Positions 45,339 through 57,484 of a DNA stretch of 64,000 nucleotides are shown piece by piece (within the stretch, counting starts at the first letter, position 1; every line of letters starts with the position of its first letter). The translations under genes and the position numbers were made by a program. Where the stretch lies: NCBI GenBank assembly GCA_023614405.1, contig JAJUPC010000037.1:1-64000 (forward strand). Reading direction: 5' to 3'. Below the pieces are notes generated by a model, which worked only from the letters and a program-made list of their open reading frames with translations, made no database searches and was not told where the DNA came from. Source of the stretch: Avena insularis (lineage: Eukaryota > Streptophyta > Magnoliopsida > Poales > Poaceae).

Positions 45339-47028
45339 TGAAAGGAATATGCCTGAGAGGCAATAATAAAGTGGTTATTTTCTTATTTCGTGTATATGAT
45401 AATTTTTATTTATCATGCTATAATTGTGTTAACCAGAAACGTTAATATATGTGTGATTTATAAACTAAAGAAAAGGTTCCTAGTAATGCCTCTCTTAATA
45501 CTAGCTTGTTGATTAACAGATCACATGTTTCGTGATCATGAACATTGGATGTTGTTAATAACATGGTAATATTATTGGAGAATGATATGATGAACAGTCA
45601 CCCGAAGTAGATGTAGAAATATGATCATGTCCTCAAGTTTATATTGCTATCACATTAGTAGTAATTCAATGTCCTTAGACCATGAGATCATGTCAATCAC
45701 TTTCACCGGAAAGGTACTTTGATTACATCAAACGTCACTTTGTAATTGGGTGATTATAAAGATGTCATCGGGTAATTGGAAAGTGTTAGTTGAGGCTCGT
45801 GGATCAAGAATGATATTTGTCCATCCAGATTACGGATAGATATACTCAGGGCCCCTCGGTGATATCACATTGACATAGCTTGCAAGCAAGTGATTTGATC
45901 ACTGGAATGTCATATCACGGGAACAAGAAAAAGAGTACTTGTTGGGAATGAAATCAAACAAGGTATGTATGATACCGGGTGATCGTATCTCGGACAAGTA
46001 ATATATCGCGAGACAAAAGGAATTTGATTACAGCGAAAAAGGTTTAGACGATCATTGGATTTTCGTGGAACTAGTGGGAGTCATTATGGATCTCGAGATC
46101 CCGCTAATGATTATTGATCGAAGAAAGTCTCGATCATGTATACATAGTTATCGAACCCGTAGGGATACACGCTTAAGGTTAACCGATGCATTTGAGTGGA
46201 TAGGGAACACACGGAAATTCAATGGACATCGCAGAAAATTGTTCTGTTTCAGAAAATTGTTTTGCCAAATCTGCCAAACTAGTTTCGTGGTATCAAAACA
46301 AAGCAAGGGATCAAAATGTTAATATGTTCATTAAATGAAGTACTCACTAAATGAAGTGTTCATTAAATTGAGTTGCATTAAAACAAGGGAATTAAAGTGC
46401 TTTAATGGAAAGACCTTTGATTTTTGAGTGGAGATTAAATGGGAGAAACTGGAGGTGGAGTTTATGTGAGTGGAGACAGCACTCACATGAATGAGGGAGG
46501 AGAGGGGGTACCCTCTTGGCCTCCGGCCAAGGGAGAGGCTTCCCCCCCCCCTATAAAAGGAGGTGGCCTCCTCCTCCTCTGCACACACTCTCATTAGCCT
46601 CTCTCATATGCCCTTTGGTTCGTATCTTTTCCCCTTGCTTGCCTTGTCCATTGCCACTAGAAAGGGTATTCGATGAAGCTGTGCTCTAAAACCTTCCCCT
46701 CCCCCACCACTACCATGGCATAGCACTGTTAGAGTTACCGAGGATCTTCTACTTCTGCTGCCTGGCTGGAGCAAGGGAGCGGGAGTCGTCGACACACCAT
46801 ATGTGTGACCGATTACGGAGGCACTTCCTCTTGTGGTGTAGATCATCTGCGCATCCTTGAGGATGGTCGAGTACATTCTACACCATCCACTTTTTTGTAG
46901 GAACTTTATACCGCATTACGGTCTTCGAGGGTGAGTCCATCTGAAACCGTCACAGGTATCTCCTAGATATGATCTTGGTGGTTACAACCGTAGGAAATTT
47001 TTTGTTTTCTATGCAACGAACCCCATGA
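45339..47028 (+). repeat. E4 5' LTR
   Basis: Partner of 52145-53812. It has a TATA box CCCTATAAAAGGAGG near 46548 and direct repeats of CATTAAATGAAG-type units at about 46327-46375. It ends CCCCATGA, where the 3' copy has CCCCATCA. Confidence 0.9.
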
Positions 47029-47029
47029 G

Positions 47030-47040
47030 TGGTATCAGAG
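47030..47040 (+). promoter_or_regulatory. E4 primer-binding site (initiator tRNA-Met type)
   Basis: TGGTATCAGAG follows the LTR by one base and matches the standard Copia primer site. Confidence 0.88.
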
Positions 47041-48655
47041 ACAGGTTTACGTATAGATGCTTTGTACGGTTAGAACATATATGAATATGTGGGTGATGAT
47101 GATCATGTTATTACATCCTTCATGTATTTTGGATATTGGCGGCATAGTGGGACGAAGCGGCTCAGACAAACTTTACATGGCCTTGCACATGAGACTTGTT
47201 CAATGCTTGACATGCAACTTGTTTTACATAAGTGGCTAGAGGGTGTCTATCTCTCCCACTATAGTTGATATCTAATTTACAACGGGTTGCTAATAATTTG
47301 ATTATCATCATTGTGGTTCCTTGTTCGTAGGTAATATCAATTCTATCTTTGAAAGTCCAAAGCCACGTAAAATATGCCAAAGATAAATTAGAAGCATCTA
47401 GTTTTATCTTTGTTGGGCATGTGTCATGATATGGTAAATGTTATAATTTTAGTATGGTGAGATACTCTAGGGAATTATAACAAAGTGGGAGCGCCATAGA
47501 CCTTGGTGTGACACAAATGGAATGACAGAGATCATACCATGATGCACAAGATAGTTATCAAGTGCAAGAACCATATCATGTCACTCTTACATATGATGAA
47601 TGTTTACATTTTTTATGCTTATGTCTAGATTAGAACTTGGCGGTAGCATTATAAGATGATCCCTCCTACTGAATATCAAGATAATAATATGTTCTTCCTT
47701 AGTATGCACCATTAAGAAAGTTCGTCGTTTCGAAGCACCACGTGATGATCAGGTGTGATAGGCTCTACGTTCGCATATAATGGGTGTAAGACAGTTTTAC
47801 ATATGCGAGTACTAAGGTTCTTACTTGGCGAGCCTAGCATGTATAGACATGGCCTCAGAACATGAATCAAAAGGTAAAACACGAGTCATATGGATGATAT
47901 GATTCCCATACGATGCTCGCCATTGGACATGCGCCACCACTTGTGATGATCGGTCGTGGCGTAGTGAATTTGGTTCATGTAATCACTAAAAATGACTAGA
48001 GGGATGTCATTTTTAAGTGGGTGTTCACATAGTAATATGATTAAAGTTGAACTCAATTTATCATGAACTGAGTCGATGTCAATTTGTTGTGTTCGTTGTA
48101 GTTATTGGCATTCGTTTACTACCTTGTGTTTAGCGATGATTGAGATAATATAACTATAGGATTCTAGAATTTTTACTTTACGAACTGGTATTGTATTGTT
48201 TTATGAGTGTGAATCTAAAGTTTAAAGTACTATTGCAAACTTTCAGCAAAACCTCACTTACTCTATGAAATTCAATAAGTTGTATTGAATCAAGAGAAAC
48301 AAATTCCAGCATTAATATCTAAGTATCGTGCTTGCGTCCATGATCTTTGATATTCGAAAGTTGTTTCAGTATCAAGGTTATCTAGGAGCTGAAAGAATTG
48401 TTTCAGAAACCTTCATGCGTGAAAGATATTGTGATATCTGAAACAATGTTTGGTTACAATATGATACAATATAATTTTTGTAAGATACATGTTCTCATAT
48501 AGTATGAGAATTTGTGAAGGTTGGAGATGCTAGGCGTCCTGGTCTCCCAAAAGGGTTTTGGGAACTAACATTATATTCACGATTCACCTTTATAAGCTAT
48601 AATAGCTTGATCATGAAAGTTGTCATGATAAGGATGGATAAAAGATGTAGGTAAA
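47041..48655 (+). other. E4 leader, non-coding
   Basis: Long AT-rich untranslated leader with blocks familiar from Angela/BARE leaders (near 47740-47860 and 48000-48075). No credible ORF. Confidence 0.6.
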
Positions 48656-51250
48656 ATGTTTACTACATTAAAAGGATTACTAAAAGGAATGAAATTTGAA
48701 AGAACACCAAAATTTAATGATGGTGATCAACTTAAAAGTGCAAGTCCAAAGGTATTAGTATTTGACTATAAACGCTTTGGACTATGTGTCATATGTATGG
48801 CACCAGTATTGATGTTAATAGATTCTTTTAAGAAGGAAAGGTAATGCTGAAAGAGAACATGGTAAATATTTGGCAGAAAGGAAAAAGACTGGAAAAGTCT
48901 AGCTTAGGTATATAGATGATATATATGTTATGGGTGTATACTTTGCTTGTTAAACAACGTGGTTCTTGGGTATTGGATACCGAATTTGTTGGTATGAAGT
49001 GTCATACAGAACAACACAAGTCATGGACTGTAATGGCCTAAGTAACTAGCAGAAGAATATGTGGTGATGTTAATCAAAAACTAAAGTGTTATTGTGTTTC
49101 TCATTAACATCAAAGCTTGCCTTCGATATTTGTATTAATAATTTTTATTTTGTTCCGGTATTATGAGAATAATGGTTATTCAAATAATTATCGTATTCCA
49201 TTGAAGATGGATGAACTCTTACAAATCTAGTTGGATAAATCATGTCCATAAACATTGATGCTAAAAGTCGCAAGACGAATGATTGAAATATCACTTTTGA
49301 GTGACATCACCATTTAAATTATATTGGAAAGAAAACAAGAAGAAAATTCCATGTTAATGGATTTTTGTAGTCTTTTGATTTTGACCAATTGACGCTTGTG
49401 AAACTTTCCTGGAGATACTTAAAACTTCATTCATGGGCCAAATAAGAATGAACGACTAACCTATTGGACATAGTGCATTTTAGTGTATATTGTCCATTAT
49501 GTGTAGTCGTGAGCGATGGATTTAAACTTCATATGCTTTCTCCGAAATTTGAGTAAATACATGTGTATATTTACTTAATAAGGTAGAAGTATGAAACATT
49601 CGAAAATGTTCAAATGATTTCAAGATGAAGTGGAAAATCATTGTAACAAGAAAATAAAGAATTTCTGATTGGATCATCAAGCAAGATATTTGAGTTACAA
49701 GTTTAGCAAAACACCTAAGATATGAGGAATCGTTTCGTTGACTTGTGTTTCTCGAAACACCATAGGAGTATGGAGTGTTCACGAAATGTAATCAAACCGT
49801 GTGACATGGTAGGATCAATGATGTTATTTGTAAAATTGCCATTATATTTTGAAGGTTAAGCTTTAGTGACTACTGTTTTTACACTGAAAAGAGCTCCATC
49901 ATGATTCGTTGAAATGACACCATATGAGAATTGGTTTGGCATAAAACCCAAGTTGTCCTTTCTTAAATTTTGGTATGCTAGGCATAAGTAAAATGTTTAC
50001 AACCAAAATCGGATGAGCATGTCTTTGTAGGTTATCCCAATACAATCATTGGGTATTCCTCCATAGCACCAAATACGAAAGTGTTTGTCGCTTAGAATAT
50101 CAAGTTTCTGGAGAAGGAATTTCTCGTGAAAAGTTAAGTGGGAGGACAATAGAACTTTGATAAGGTTATTGAACCTAAGCTATATGTGCTGAGTTGCGCA
50201 GCACCGGAAAGTGTCCCGGAGGCAGCCATAATGCTCATACTTCTCGTGCCTCAAAAGTTGTGGTCACGGAGATCTAAGTTCCTATTGAACCGTGTAGGTC
50301 AGATAAACAATCAAATACTAAGATTTGAGATTAAATCATTATTATTTGTCAATGATGAACCAACTACATGCAAAGAAGCGATGATGAGCATTGACTCTGT
50401 CAAATGGCTTGAAGCCATAAAATCCATGTTATTTCCATACACGAGAAACCAAGTTACTGAATTTTTTTTTGACAATCCCCAAGTTACTGAACTTGGAAGA
50501 ACCTCTGGAAGGTATGAAGCTTATCGGTTGTATTTGGATCTATAAAGAAACATATATGGATGTTTCACATCTATGAAATAGTCGATATGCCGGTAAAGAG
50601 TTTACGATAATGTTCAAAGAGTTGACATGTCGGTAAAGAGTTTACGGCAATGTTCAAAGAGTTGAATATGATAAGATTCGATCTTTTGTAGTGATATTTA
50701 GTCTAGACAGATTAATGTAGCAACCACTACATATGTCAATTGTTGTATATGCTAGTTGAACAAACAAAACAACATTCTTATGAAAGAATGGTTACCAAGG
50801 ACGTGTACGTGACACAGTCGGAAGGGTTTTGTTAAATCAAAGGATGCTAAAAAAGGCATGCAAATTTCAATAGTTGAAATAAGCATAGCGGAGTTGGAAT
50901 ATTCACCGTGATGAAAATGTTAAAATGTTTAATTTTATCAGGGACGATGAAGATGCTCGCATTTGCAAGAAATTAAGTGGGAGCGTTGAGACATATTTCT
51001 AATACATTATGTATAAGACATATTGTTGATTGGAAATGATGTATCTTTTATTTGCCACAAGTTAAGGAATTCATTAAAATTTGATTTAAATGAAAGAGTT
51101 GGGCGAAACCCGAATATTAGGCATCAATGTCTATTTGGATAGATTGAGATGTTAATATGGTTATGCCAAATGTACATATATGAAATATTGAATGAGTTCA
51201 ATATGGAAACGGCGAGAAAGGTTTTTGCCTCATGGATAAGGTTGAATCAA

Positions 51251-51410
51251 GATTCAAGTGTTTTGACACTTCGTGAGTAAAATCATATGGATATCTTGAT
51301 AATCAAGATTCCAGTGTTTTGACACTTGGTGAGTAAAATCACATGGATATCTTCATAAACGAGATTCAAGTGTTTTGACACTTTGTGAGTGAAATGACAT
51401 GAATATCTTA
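51251..51410 (+). repeat. Three tandem 56-bp repeats in E4
   Basis: Units begin GATTC(A/C)AGTGTTTTGACACTT at 51251, 51307 and 51363, and the third is slightly truncated. They lie in the decayed RT/RNase H border of E4. The 56-bp unit is not a multiple of three, so expansion would have broken the frame. Confidence 0.9.
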
Positions 51411-51570
51411 ATCAATAATTATGTGATATGTACATATCCATATATGTCCTATTCTCTAAATTTTATGAGCATATACCAGGGTGACTCATAAGATGATCAT
51501 TGGACGATAGTAAGGATATTCTTACGATCTTTGGAAAAACTAAAATATATTTTGTATGTAGAAGTGATAG

Positions 51571-51681
51571 ATAGTTCATTGTAAGGTGTTACATTGACAC
51601 TATACAAATAGTTCATTGTAAAGTGTTACATTGGCACTATACAAATAGTTCATTATAAAGTGTTACATTGGTACTAGTTTC
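51571..51681 (+). repeat. Three tandem 37-bp repeats in E4
   Basis: Units ATAGTTCATTGTAA(A/G)GTGTT, each followed by ACATTG and CACTATACAA-type text, begin at 51571, 51608 and 51645. This is a second local triplication only 160 bp from the first. Confidence 0.88.
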
Positions 51682-52144
51682 GTCACAAGATACAAGTTAA
51701 GTTTATGTCAATTTAGGCTATAGGTTAAGGTATCACAATGTAATGGAAGAAAGTTCCATGATGGATTTGGATGAGTTCCAAAGTTATGGACATTGTGACG
51801 GATACTACAACGAAAGGCCAAGTATAAGACTGCTATGGTAGAAGCAAAGGAACTAGGTGTGGTTCGATGGGCTAGTACTATGAAGATATATTGTATGATA
51901 ATTATCAACATGTTTTAAACCCCAAGGAACTAAGGTCTTGCCAAATTTATACAAATCCACCTCATTTGAGAATGAGTGATGTGTAGAGACGCAAAGACAT
52001 GCAAATACACACAGACCTGAAAGTGTCAGATCTAGGATTATGTTTACCACTAGCAAACGCGTATATACAACACCAAAGTGCCATAGGTGTTGAATGTGCA
52101 AGTTTCTTCAAACTAGATTATTGACTCTAGTGCAAGTGGGAGAC

Positions 52145-53812
52145 TGAAAAGAATATGCCCGAGAGGCAATAATAAAGTGGTTATTATCTTATTCCATGTT
52201 TATGATAAATGTTTATTTTTCATGCTATAATTGTGTTAGCCAGAAACTTTAATACATGTGTGATTTATAAACAAAAGAAAAGGTTCCTAGTAATGCATCT
52301 CTTAGTACTAGCTTGTTGATTAACAGATGGTCACACGTTTCCTGATCATGAACATTGGATGTTGTTAATAACAAGGTCATATCATTGGAGAATGATATGA
52401 TGAACAGTCACCCGAAGTAGATGTAGCAATACGATCATGTCCTCAACTTTATATTGCTATCACATTCGTAGTAATTCAATGTCCTTAGACCATGAGATCA
52501 TGTCAATCACTTTCACCAGAAAGGTACTTTGATTACATCAAACGTCACTTCGTAACTGGGTGATTATAAAGATGTCGTCGGGTACTTGGAAAGTGTTAGT
52601 TGAGGCTTGTGGATCAAGAATGGGATTTTTCCATCTAGATGACGGATAGATATACTCAGGTCCCTCTCGGTGATATCACATTGACACAGCTTGCAAGCAA
52701 GTGATTTGATCACTAGAATGTCATATCATGGGAACGAGAAAAAGAGTACTTGCCGGGAACAAGATCAAACAAGGTATGGATGATACTGAGTGATCGGATC
52801 TCGTACAAGTAATATATCGCGACACAAAAGGAATTTGATTACAGCGAAAAAGGTTCAGATGATCATTGGATTTTCGTGGAACTAGTGGGAGTCATTATGG
52901 ATCTCGAGATCCCGCTAATGATTATTGATTAGAGAAAGTCTCGATCATGTCTACATAGTTCTCGAACCCGTAAGGAGACACACTTAAGATTAACCGATGC
53001 ATTTGAGCGAATAGGAAACACAGGGGAAGTCAATGGACATCGCAGAAAATTGTTCTGCCAAAATAGTTTCGGGGTATCGAAACAAAGCAAGGGATCAAAA
53101 TGTTAATGTGTTCATTAAACGAAGTTTTCATTAAATGAAGTACTCATTAAATGAAGTGTTCATTAAATTGAGTTGCATTAAAACAAGGAATTAAAGGGCT
53201 TTAATGGAAAGACCTTTGATTTTTGAAAGGAGATTAAATGGGAGAAAGTGGAGGTGGAGTTTATGTGAGTGGAGAGAGCACTCACATGAATGAGGAAGGA
53301 GAGGGGGCACCCTCTTGCCCCTCTCCCCCTATAAAAGGAGGTGGCCTCCTCCTCCTCCTCTCCACACACTCTCATGAGACTCTCCCATATGCCCTTTGGT
53401 TGGCATCTTCTCCCTCTTGCTTGCCTTGTCCATTGCCACTAGAAAAGGTGCTCAGCGAAGCCCTACTCCAAAACCTTCCCTCCACCACCACTACCATGGC
53501 GTAATGCTATTGGAGTTCCCGGGGATCCACCAATTCTGCTGCCTGGCTGTAGCAAGGGATCGGGAGTTGTCGGCACACCATACGTGTGACCAATTACGGA
53601 GGCACTGCCTCTTGTGGTGCTAAATGTTTGCACGTCCTTGAGGATGGTCAAGTACATTCTACACCATCCATGTTTGTTTGCAGGAATGTTTTTCCCGCGT
53701 TATGGTCTACGAGGGTGAGTCCATCTGAAACCGTTACATGTATCTCCTAGATATGATCTTGGTGGTTGCAACTGTTGGAAATTTCTTGTTTTCTATGCAA
53801 CGAACCCCATCA
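52145..53812 (+). repeat. E4 3' LTR
   Basis: Partner of 45339-47028, preceded by GTGCAAGTGGGAGAC. TATA box CCCTATAAAAGGAGG near 53328. It ends CCCCATCA, followed by ATCAA. Confidence 0.9.
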
Positions 53813-54580
53813 ATCAACCTCATGGATCATGCTCACTTAGTTTATGCTCATGGTCCAAACCATGAATGTGGTGCTATTGATGTCATGGACTTCATCTACC
53901 AGGATATGTACAAGTGCATCATGGACAAGAAGTGTCCTCTCTATGCCTCTTATGTGATGAAGCTCATTCTTGCTCAAGCTCCTCCTACTCCTTTGCTCCA
54001 CTCAAACCTCGTGAGGCATAAGTCTACCAAGCTTCAGAGAAAGGATGCCCCTTCCTCCAAGGTACCCCATGGCTATCCCCCGTCCCACGGTATCTTTGAG
54101 GATGAAGATGAAGATGATGGTGATAGTGGTGATGAGTCTGAGGAAATACAGGAAGTTGTACCCCGTGGCCCTCACAAGAAGCATGATAGAAATGCATACC
54201 ATTTTGACACTACTCGTGCGGAGGTGCATCAAAAGGTGAAGAAAGCTTCCTGGTGGAAGAAGCTACTCCTGTGTCAGAACATCGACATCCGACATGGTTA
54301 GTATGGTGTCTACAAGGCCAACAGAAATGTAATGAAGGAGCTGAAGAGGATCAACCAGCCTAGGGACATTGACACCTCCCAACAGGTTTCAGATGGTACG
54401 CTCTCTTATGGTCACTCGAGCCAGGGCCATGTGGATTGGTCTTTGTTTGAGGATGTGTCCTCTTCTTCTCTCCCTCACGGCAAGGACACTGCTCCAAACG
54501 ATGCTGAGGATGAGGATGAGGACAATGATGATGACGAGGATGGCGAGGAGGATGAGGATGACAAGGACTTCAGTGGCTAG
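53813..54580 (+). pseudogene. C1 extra ORF, second part with acidic C terminus
   Basis: Reading resumes after the duplicated ATCAA with NLMDHAHLVYAHGPN and DVMDFIYQDMYKCI, then an acidic block (EDEDEDDGDSGDESEE, about 54100), WWKKLLLCQN, one TAG near 54299, and a very acidic end (DEDEDNDDDEDGEEDEDD) with a stop at 54578-54580. Together with 44521-45338 this gives a protein of roughly 500 residues before decay. The first part resembles no canonical retrotransposon enzyme. Confidence 0.65.
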
Positions 54581-55067
54581 AGTCAGTTTGGGATTCTTTC
54601 GTAGTGCTCTTTTCCCTTTTTGGCGTCTCGATGCCAAAGCGGAAGAAGTAGCCCCATATTAGGTTGCTACTGGGGATTTGCATGGGTACACAAGCTTCTC
54701 GTTCATTCGATTTGCCTCTTTGAAGCTTGTGTCTTTATTTTATTCGTATGAGAACTATGTTGTGTTGAACTCCGTTGTGTGTGGTAAGCCATGCGTACCC
54801 GATATCTCTATCATGTTAAATACTATGTTATGCCTATGTTGTTCTAGTCTAGTTTTTATCCTATTATCTTGTCTTACCACATGCTTTTATAAACTCTAGA
54901 GTGGGTGTTGATCCTAGCTAGTGTGATCTTGTATTCAAATGCAAAATTAAAATGGTCACACATCTAGGGGAGCCTCTCTATTGTTTGTAAATTAGTTGTT
55001 GCCATGCTTATTGCCTATCTTTTATGCAAATCCTTGGGTTCTCATCAAACACCAAAAAGGGGGAGAT
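54581..55067 (+). other. C1 3' untranslated region and polypurine tract
   Basis: T-rich sequence without domains, ending in the tract AAAAAGGGGGAGAT (55054-55067) directly before the 3' LTR. Confidence 0.75.
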
Positions 55068-56284
55068 TGAAAGGGCATTCTTGCCCTTCATATGTTTTGA
55101 TGTTTGTTGACAACACTAGGATGGTTTAATCATGTGCTAAATGTTTCATGGCATATTTACCTTGTCAGCATACTTTTATATTGTTGCTCCCTCAAAGGGA
55201 AAAGAGGGTTCAACGTGATTGTATGAAAGAGGATTCCAGGATTTTATATGTTCAAATGCTCAGTTTCGCCGGACTGTCCAGCTTGTTTCGGCCAGAGTAT
55301 CCGGCCCAACCGGAATGTCCGGGTGGTGCCGGTCGGAATGTCCGGCCTAGGATTTCCTCGGACTTTCGCTCGGAGGATGTATCCATTCAATATGCCACAT
55401 CAGACTCCACCCGGATTCTGGCCGGATTGTTTGAAGAATCTTGTGCAGGCCGGAATGTCCGGGGTGAAGCGACTGGAGTGTCCGGCCTGGACCGGAATGT
55501 CCGGTTGGTTTCATCTGGACACTCCGGGGTAAGTGACTCCAACGACTACTTTACCTGGGGCCCTATATAAAGGCCCCTTCTTCTACCTTTGGAAGCTGCT
55601 CGTCCCCAACCTCAAGAAGCCTAGAAGCTAAGCCACCAAATCCTCAAGATCTTCCTCCTCAAAAATCCAAAGTCATTGTTCTTTGGAGAATCGAAGGAGA
55701 AGACACCGATCTACGTCTTCACTGAAGCGATTTGCATTTCCCCCTCATTCACTTGAGGACCCCCTTGTTCTAGGGTTCCTTAGGAAACCCTAGATGGTGT
55801 TGTTTGTTCTAACTTGCTTATTGTCATTGTGGCAGCTAGCCTTGTACTTGGAAGCCTCCGTTCCTTTGTGGAAGTTGCTCCAAGCTTGTTGTAAAAACGC
55901 CGGTTCCCGCCTCGAAGGGTACCGATAGTGGAAAAGTGGGCTAGGCCATTTGTGGCGGAAGTTTACCGGAGAATATGGTGAGGCATTTATGGCGTGGTGG
56001 TCTTAGTACCGCCCACCCCTCCAACATAGACGTACTTCCCCTAAAAAGGAAGGAACTGCGGGTGAATCAAATCTCGTGTCCCCGTGTGCTTCACTCTCGG
56101 TTACCTCTTTCCTCTTATCGTTCCTTTGCTTGTGTTGTGCTTGTAGCTAGATTGTCATTTAGGTAAATTCACCTTAGTTCCATATCTAGAGAATTTACCT
56201 TTGTGTCAAGCCTAAATTGAAAAGAAGTAAAATTTGGAGTAGCACATATTAACCCCTCTCTAGGTGTCCATACGATCCATTTCA
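55068..56284 (+). repeat. C1 3' LTR (complete)
   Basis: This 1217-bp repeat runs from TGAAAGGGCATTCTTGCCC to CCATTTCA, with CCCTATATAAAGGCCCC at about 55560-55577. Its last 800 bp match 35350-36147. AATAG at 56285-56289 is one side of the expected duplication. Confidence 0.9.
55264..55535 (+). promoter_or_regulatory. Array of CCGGA-N3-TCCGG motifs upstream of the C1 TATA box
   Basis: About eight copies of CCGGAATGTCCGG or variants (for example near 55313, 55334, 55449, 55474 and 55492) occur in 270 bp just before the TATA box. The motif is an interrupted palindrome, the form expected of a dimeric transcription-factor site. Function is inferred from position and repetition. Confidence 0.6.
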
Positions 56285-57480
56285 AATAGGCGGTGCTATT
56301 TGTTCAGTGTCTTGTGATTCTACTTGTGTTGGCTAGATCATCGGTATAGTAAAATACAGTAGACAAGAAAAAGGAACACAACAGAGGTAATTATTCATAG
56401 GTGCATAGATAGTAATTTTATTTAGGACGGTATGGAGTGCAAATGGATTTATCCATAGTTTCATACAACCAGTATATTTCATCGGATAACCTAGATAATT
56501 ATACATAGGTAGGTAGATGCAGAGGTTCATGAGCTCTGTTTCTCCGTCGCTTCTTCTAACTGGGTATACTGAGCAGACTCTGAAGGTAATTCTTTGATGA
56601 TTACTAGGATATGAGAAGCAAAATGGTATTAGTGACCTGTAACATTACTATTTATCCAACCAATAGGTAGTTTTTTGAGATACTTATTTTTGGCTGATGG
56701 GCTGCTCATTCAGGTGGAAATGTAGGCAGTGAATAGTTTGTTAGTTGATCGTATATGCATAAATATAACAACATTGCTGTGGTACTCTCTTATATGGTTA
56801 CTCTTTTTTTGCTTTCTCGGTGGATGCCCCTATCCTTTGAGTCTTTTTGTTGTTGTTGTAGAGATTGTTTCCTATTAAGTCAAGAGGGAAAGGGCACACA
56901 AAAGTTGAGAAGACTCGAACAAAGGCACATCAGACGCGGTACCTTGCAGCGATCTAGCAGAAGAACGATTACTGATGAAGGATGAGTGCAGATCAGAAGG
57001 AAAAGAAGACACAAACATACCTGAAACCGAACAAACAGAATGACAATCACAAACGAAAGTACAAACGAAATGAAAAATCAAGAAGAAGAAGGAAATAAGG
57101 CAATACCTTGAACATCTTGGATTGGCCGCTTACCAAGCTGAATTTCACGCCAGCTAGCATTTTGGCAAGGCTTCAAGGGTATGAACAACTCAGATTAACC
57201 ACAGACGGAGAGCCACCAAGTGCATCGGATAGACCAACCGCCATGGAAGTATGGAACAACCAATCGAGGAAATGCTCGTAGAACGAACCGGAAAAGCATC
57301 ATCAGAGGAAGATGCAGAGGCGACATGGCGTGAACGCGCATGAGGGGACACACACATTTCAGAAAGGGCTCATGTGGAAGCACACCAGCAGGGAGCAGCG
57401 GCGACACGACACAACCATACGACAACCATACGGTGATGACTACAGAAGAAAGACTCGGTGGCTGCATTAGACACTGAGAC
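56285..57480. other. Unassigned sequence between C1 and the LINE-like end
   Basis: No repeat partner in the window and no convincing ORF. AT-rich to about 56850, then A-rich mixed sequence. On the minus strand ATGCTAGCTGGCGTG near 57165 opens a short frame ending at a splice-donor-like AAGGTATTG (about 57107), and other donor-like sites occur near 56945. This might be host genic remnant or an old element. Confidence 0.3.
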
Positions 57481-57484
57481 GGGC

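Larger units (their letters stand above)
48656..52110 (+). pseudogene. E4 gag-pol remnants
   Basis: Only fragments in different frames survive. They are a gag-like start near 48656, a pre-integrase segment near 49360-49440 (DACETFLE), an integrase piece near 49588-49700 (KHSKMFK-like text and a degenerate following core), TPYE with a decayed C-terminal domain near 49917-50140, an RT start near 50350-50420 (DEPTTCKEAMMSIDSVKWLEA), NMETARK and FLPHG near 51200-51235, and RNase H traces near 51800-52000. The order gag, integrase, RT, RNase H confirms Copia. None is translatable as a domain. Confidence 0.65.
45339..53812 (+). mobile_element. E4: degenerate Copia element, Angela/BARE-like, duplication ATCAA
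   Basis: LTRs of 1690 and 1668 bp start TGAAA(A/G)GAATATGCC(C/T)GAGAGG, share CAATAATAAAGTGG, and end CCCCAT(C/G)A. The flanking ATCAA at 45334-45338 and 53813-53817 rejoins a continuous C1 reading. The primer site TGGTATCAGAG is exact, and AAGTGGGAGAC precedes the 3' LTR. The leader (for example GATAGGCTCTACGTTCGC and AGCCTAGCATGTATAGACA) recalls Angela/BARE. Coding text is decayed beyond any long ORF. The LTRs differ visibly every 10-20 bases, more than in E1 or E2, so it appears older. Confidence 0.9.
35350..56284 (+). mobile_element. C1: Ty1/Copia element of SIRE/Maximus type, interrupted by G2, a solo LTR and E4
   Basis: The order on the plus strand is 5' LTR remnant, tRNA-iMet-type primer site, gag, protease, integrase, RT, RNase H, spacer, extra ORF, polypurine tract and 3' LTR (55068-56284). 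Integrase before RT defines Copia. The long size and extra ORF after RNase H fit the SIRE/Maximus lineage (family knowledge). Without its inserts it would be about 11 kb. All coding parts carry stops, so it is the oldest layer of the nest. Confidence 0.9.

Noticed and set aside
53805..53814. E4 3' LTR ending at CCCCA with duplication TCAAT
   Set aside because: The left flank is ATCAA, and only an end at 53812 (CCCCATCA) gives an exact duplication and rejoins the C1 extra ORF.
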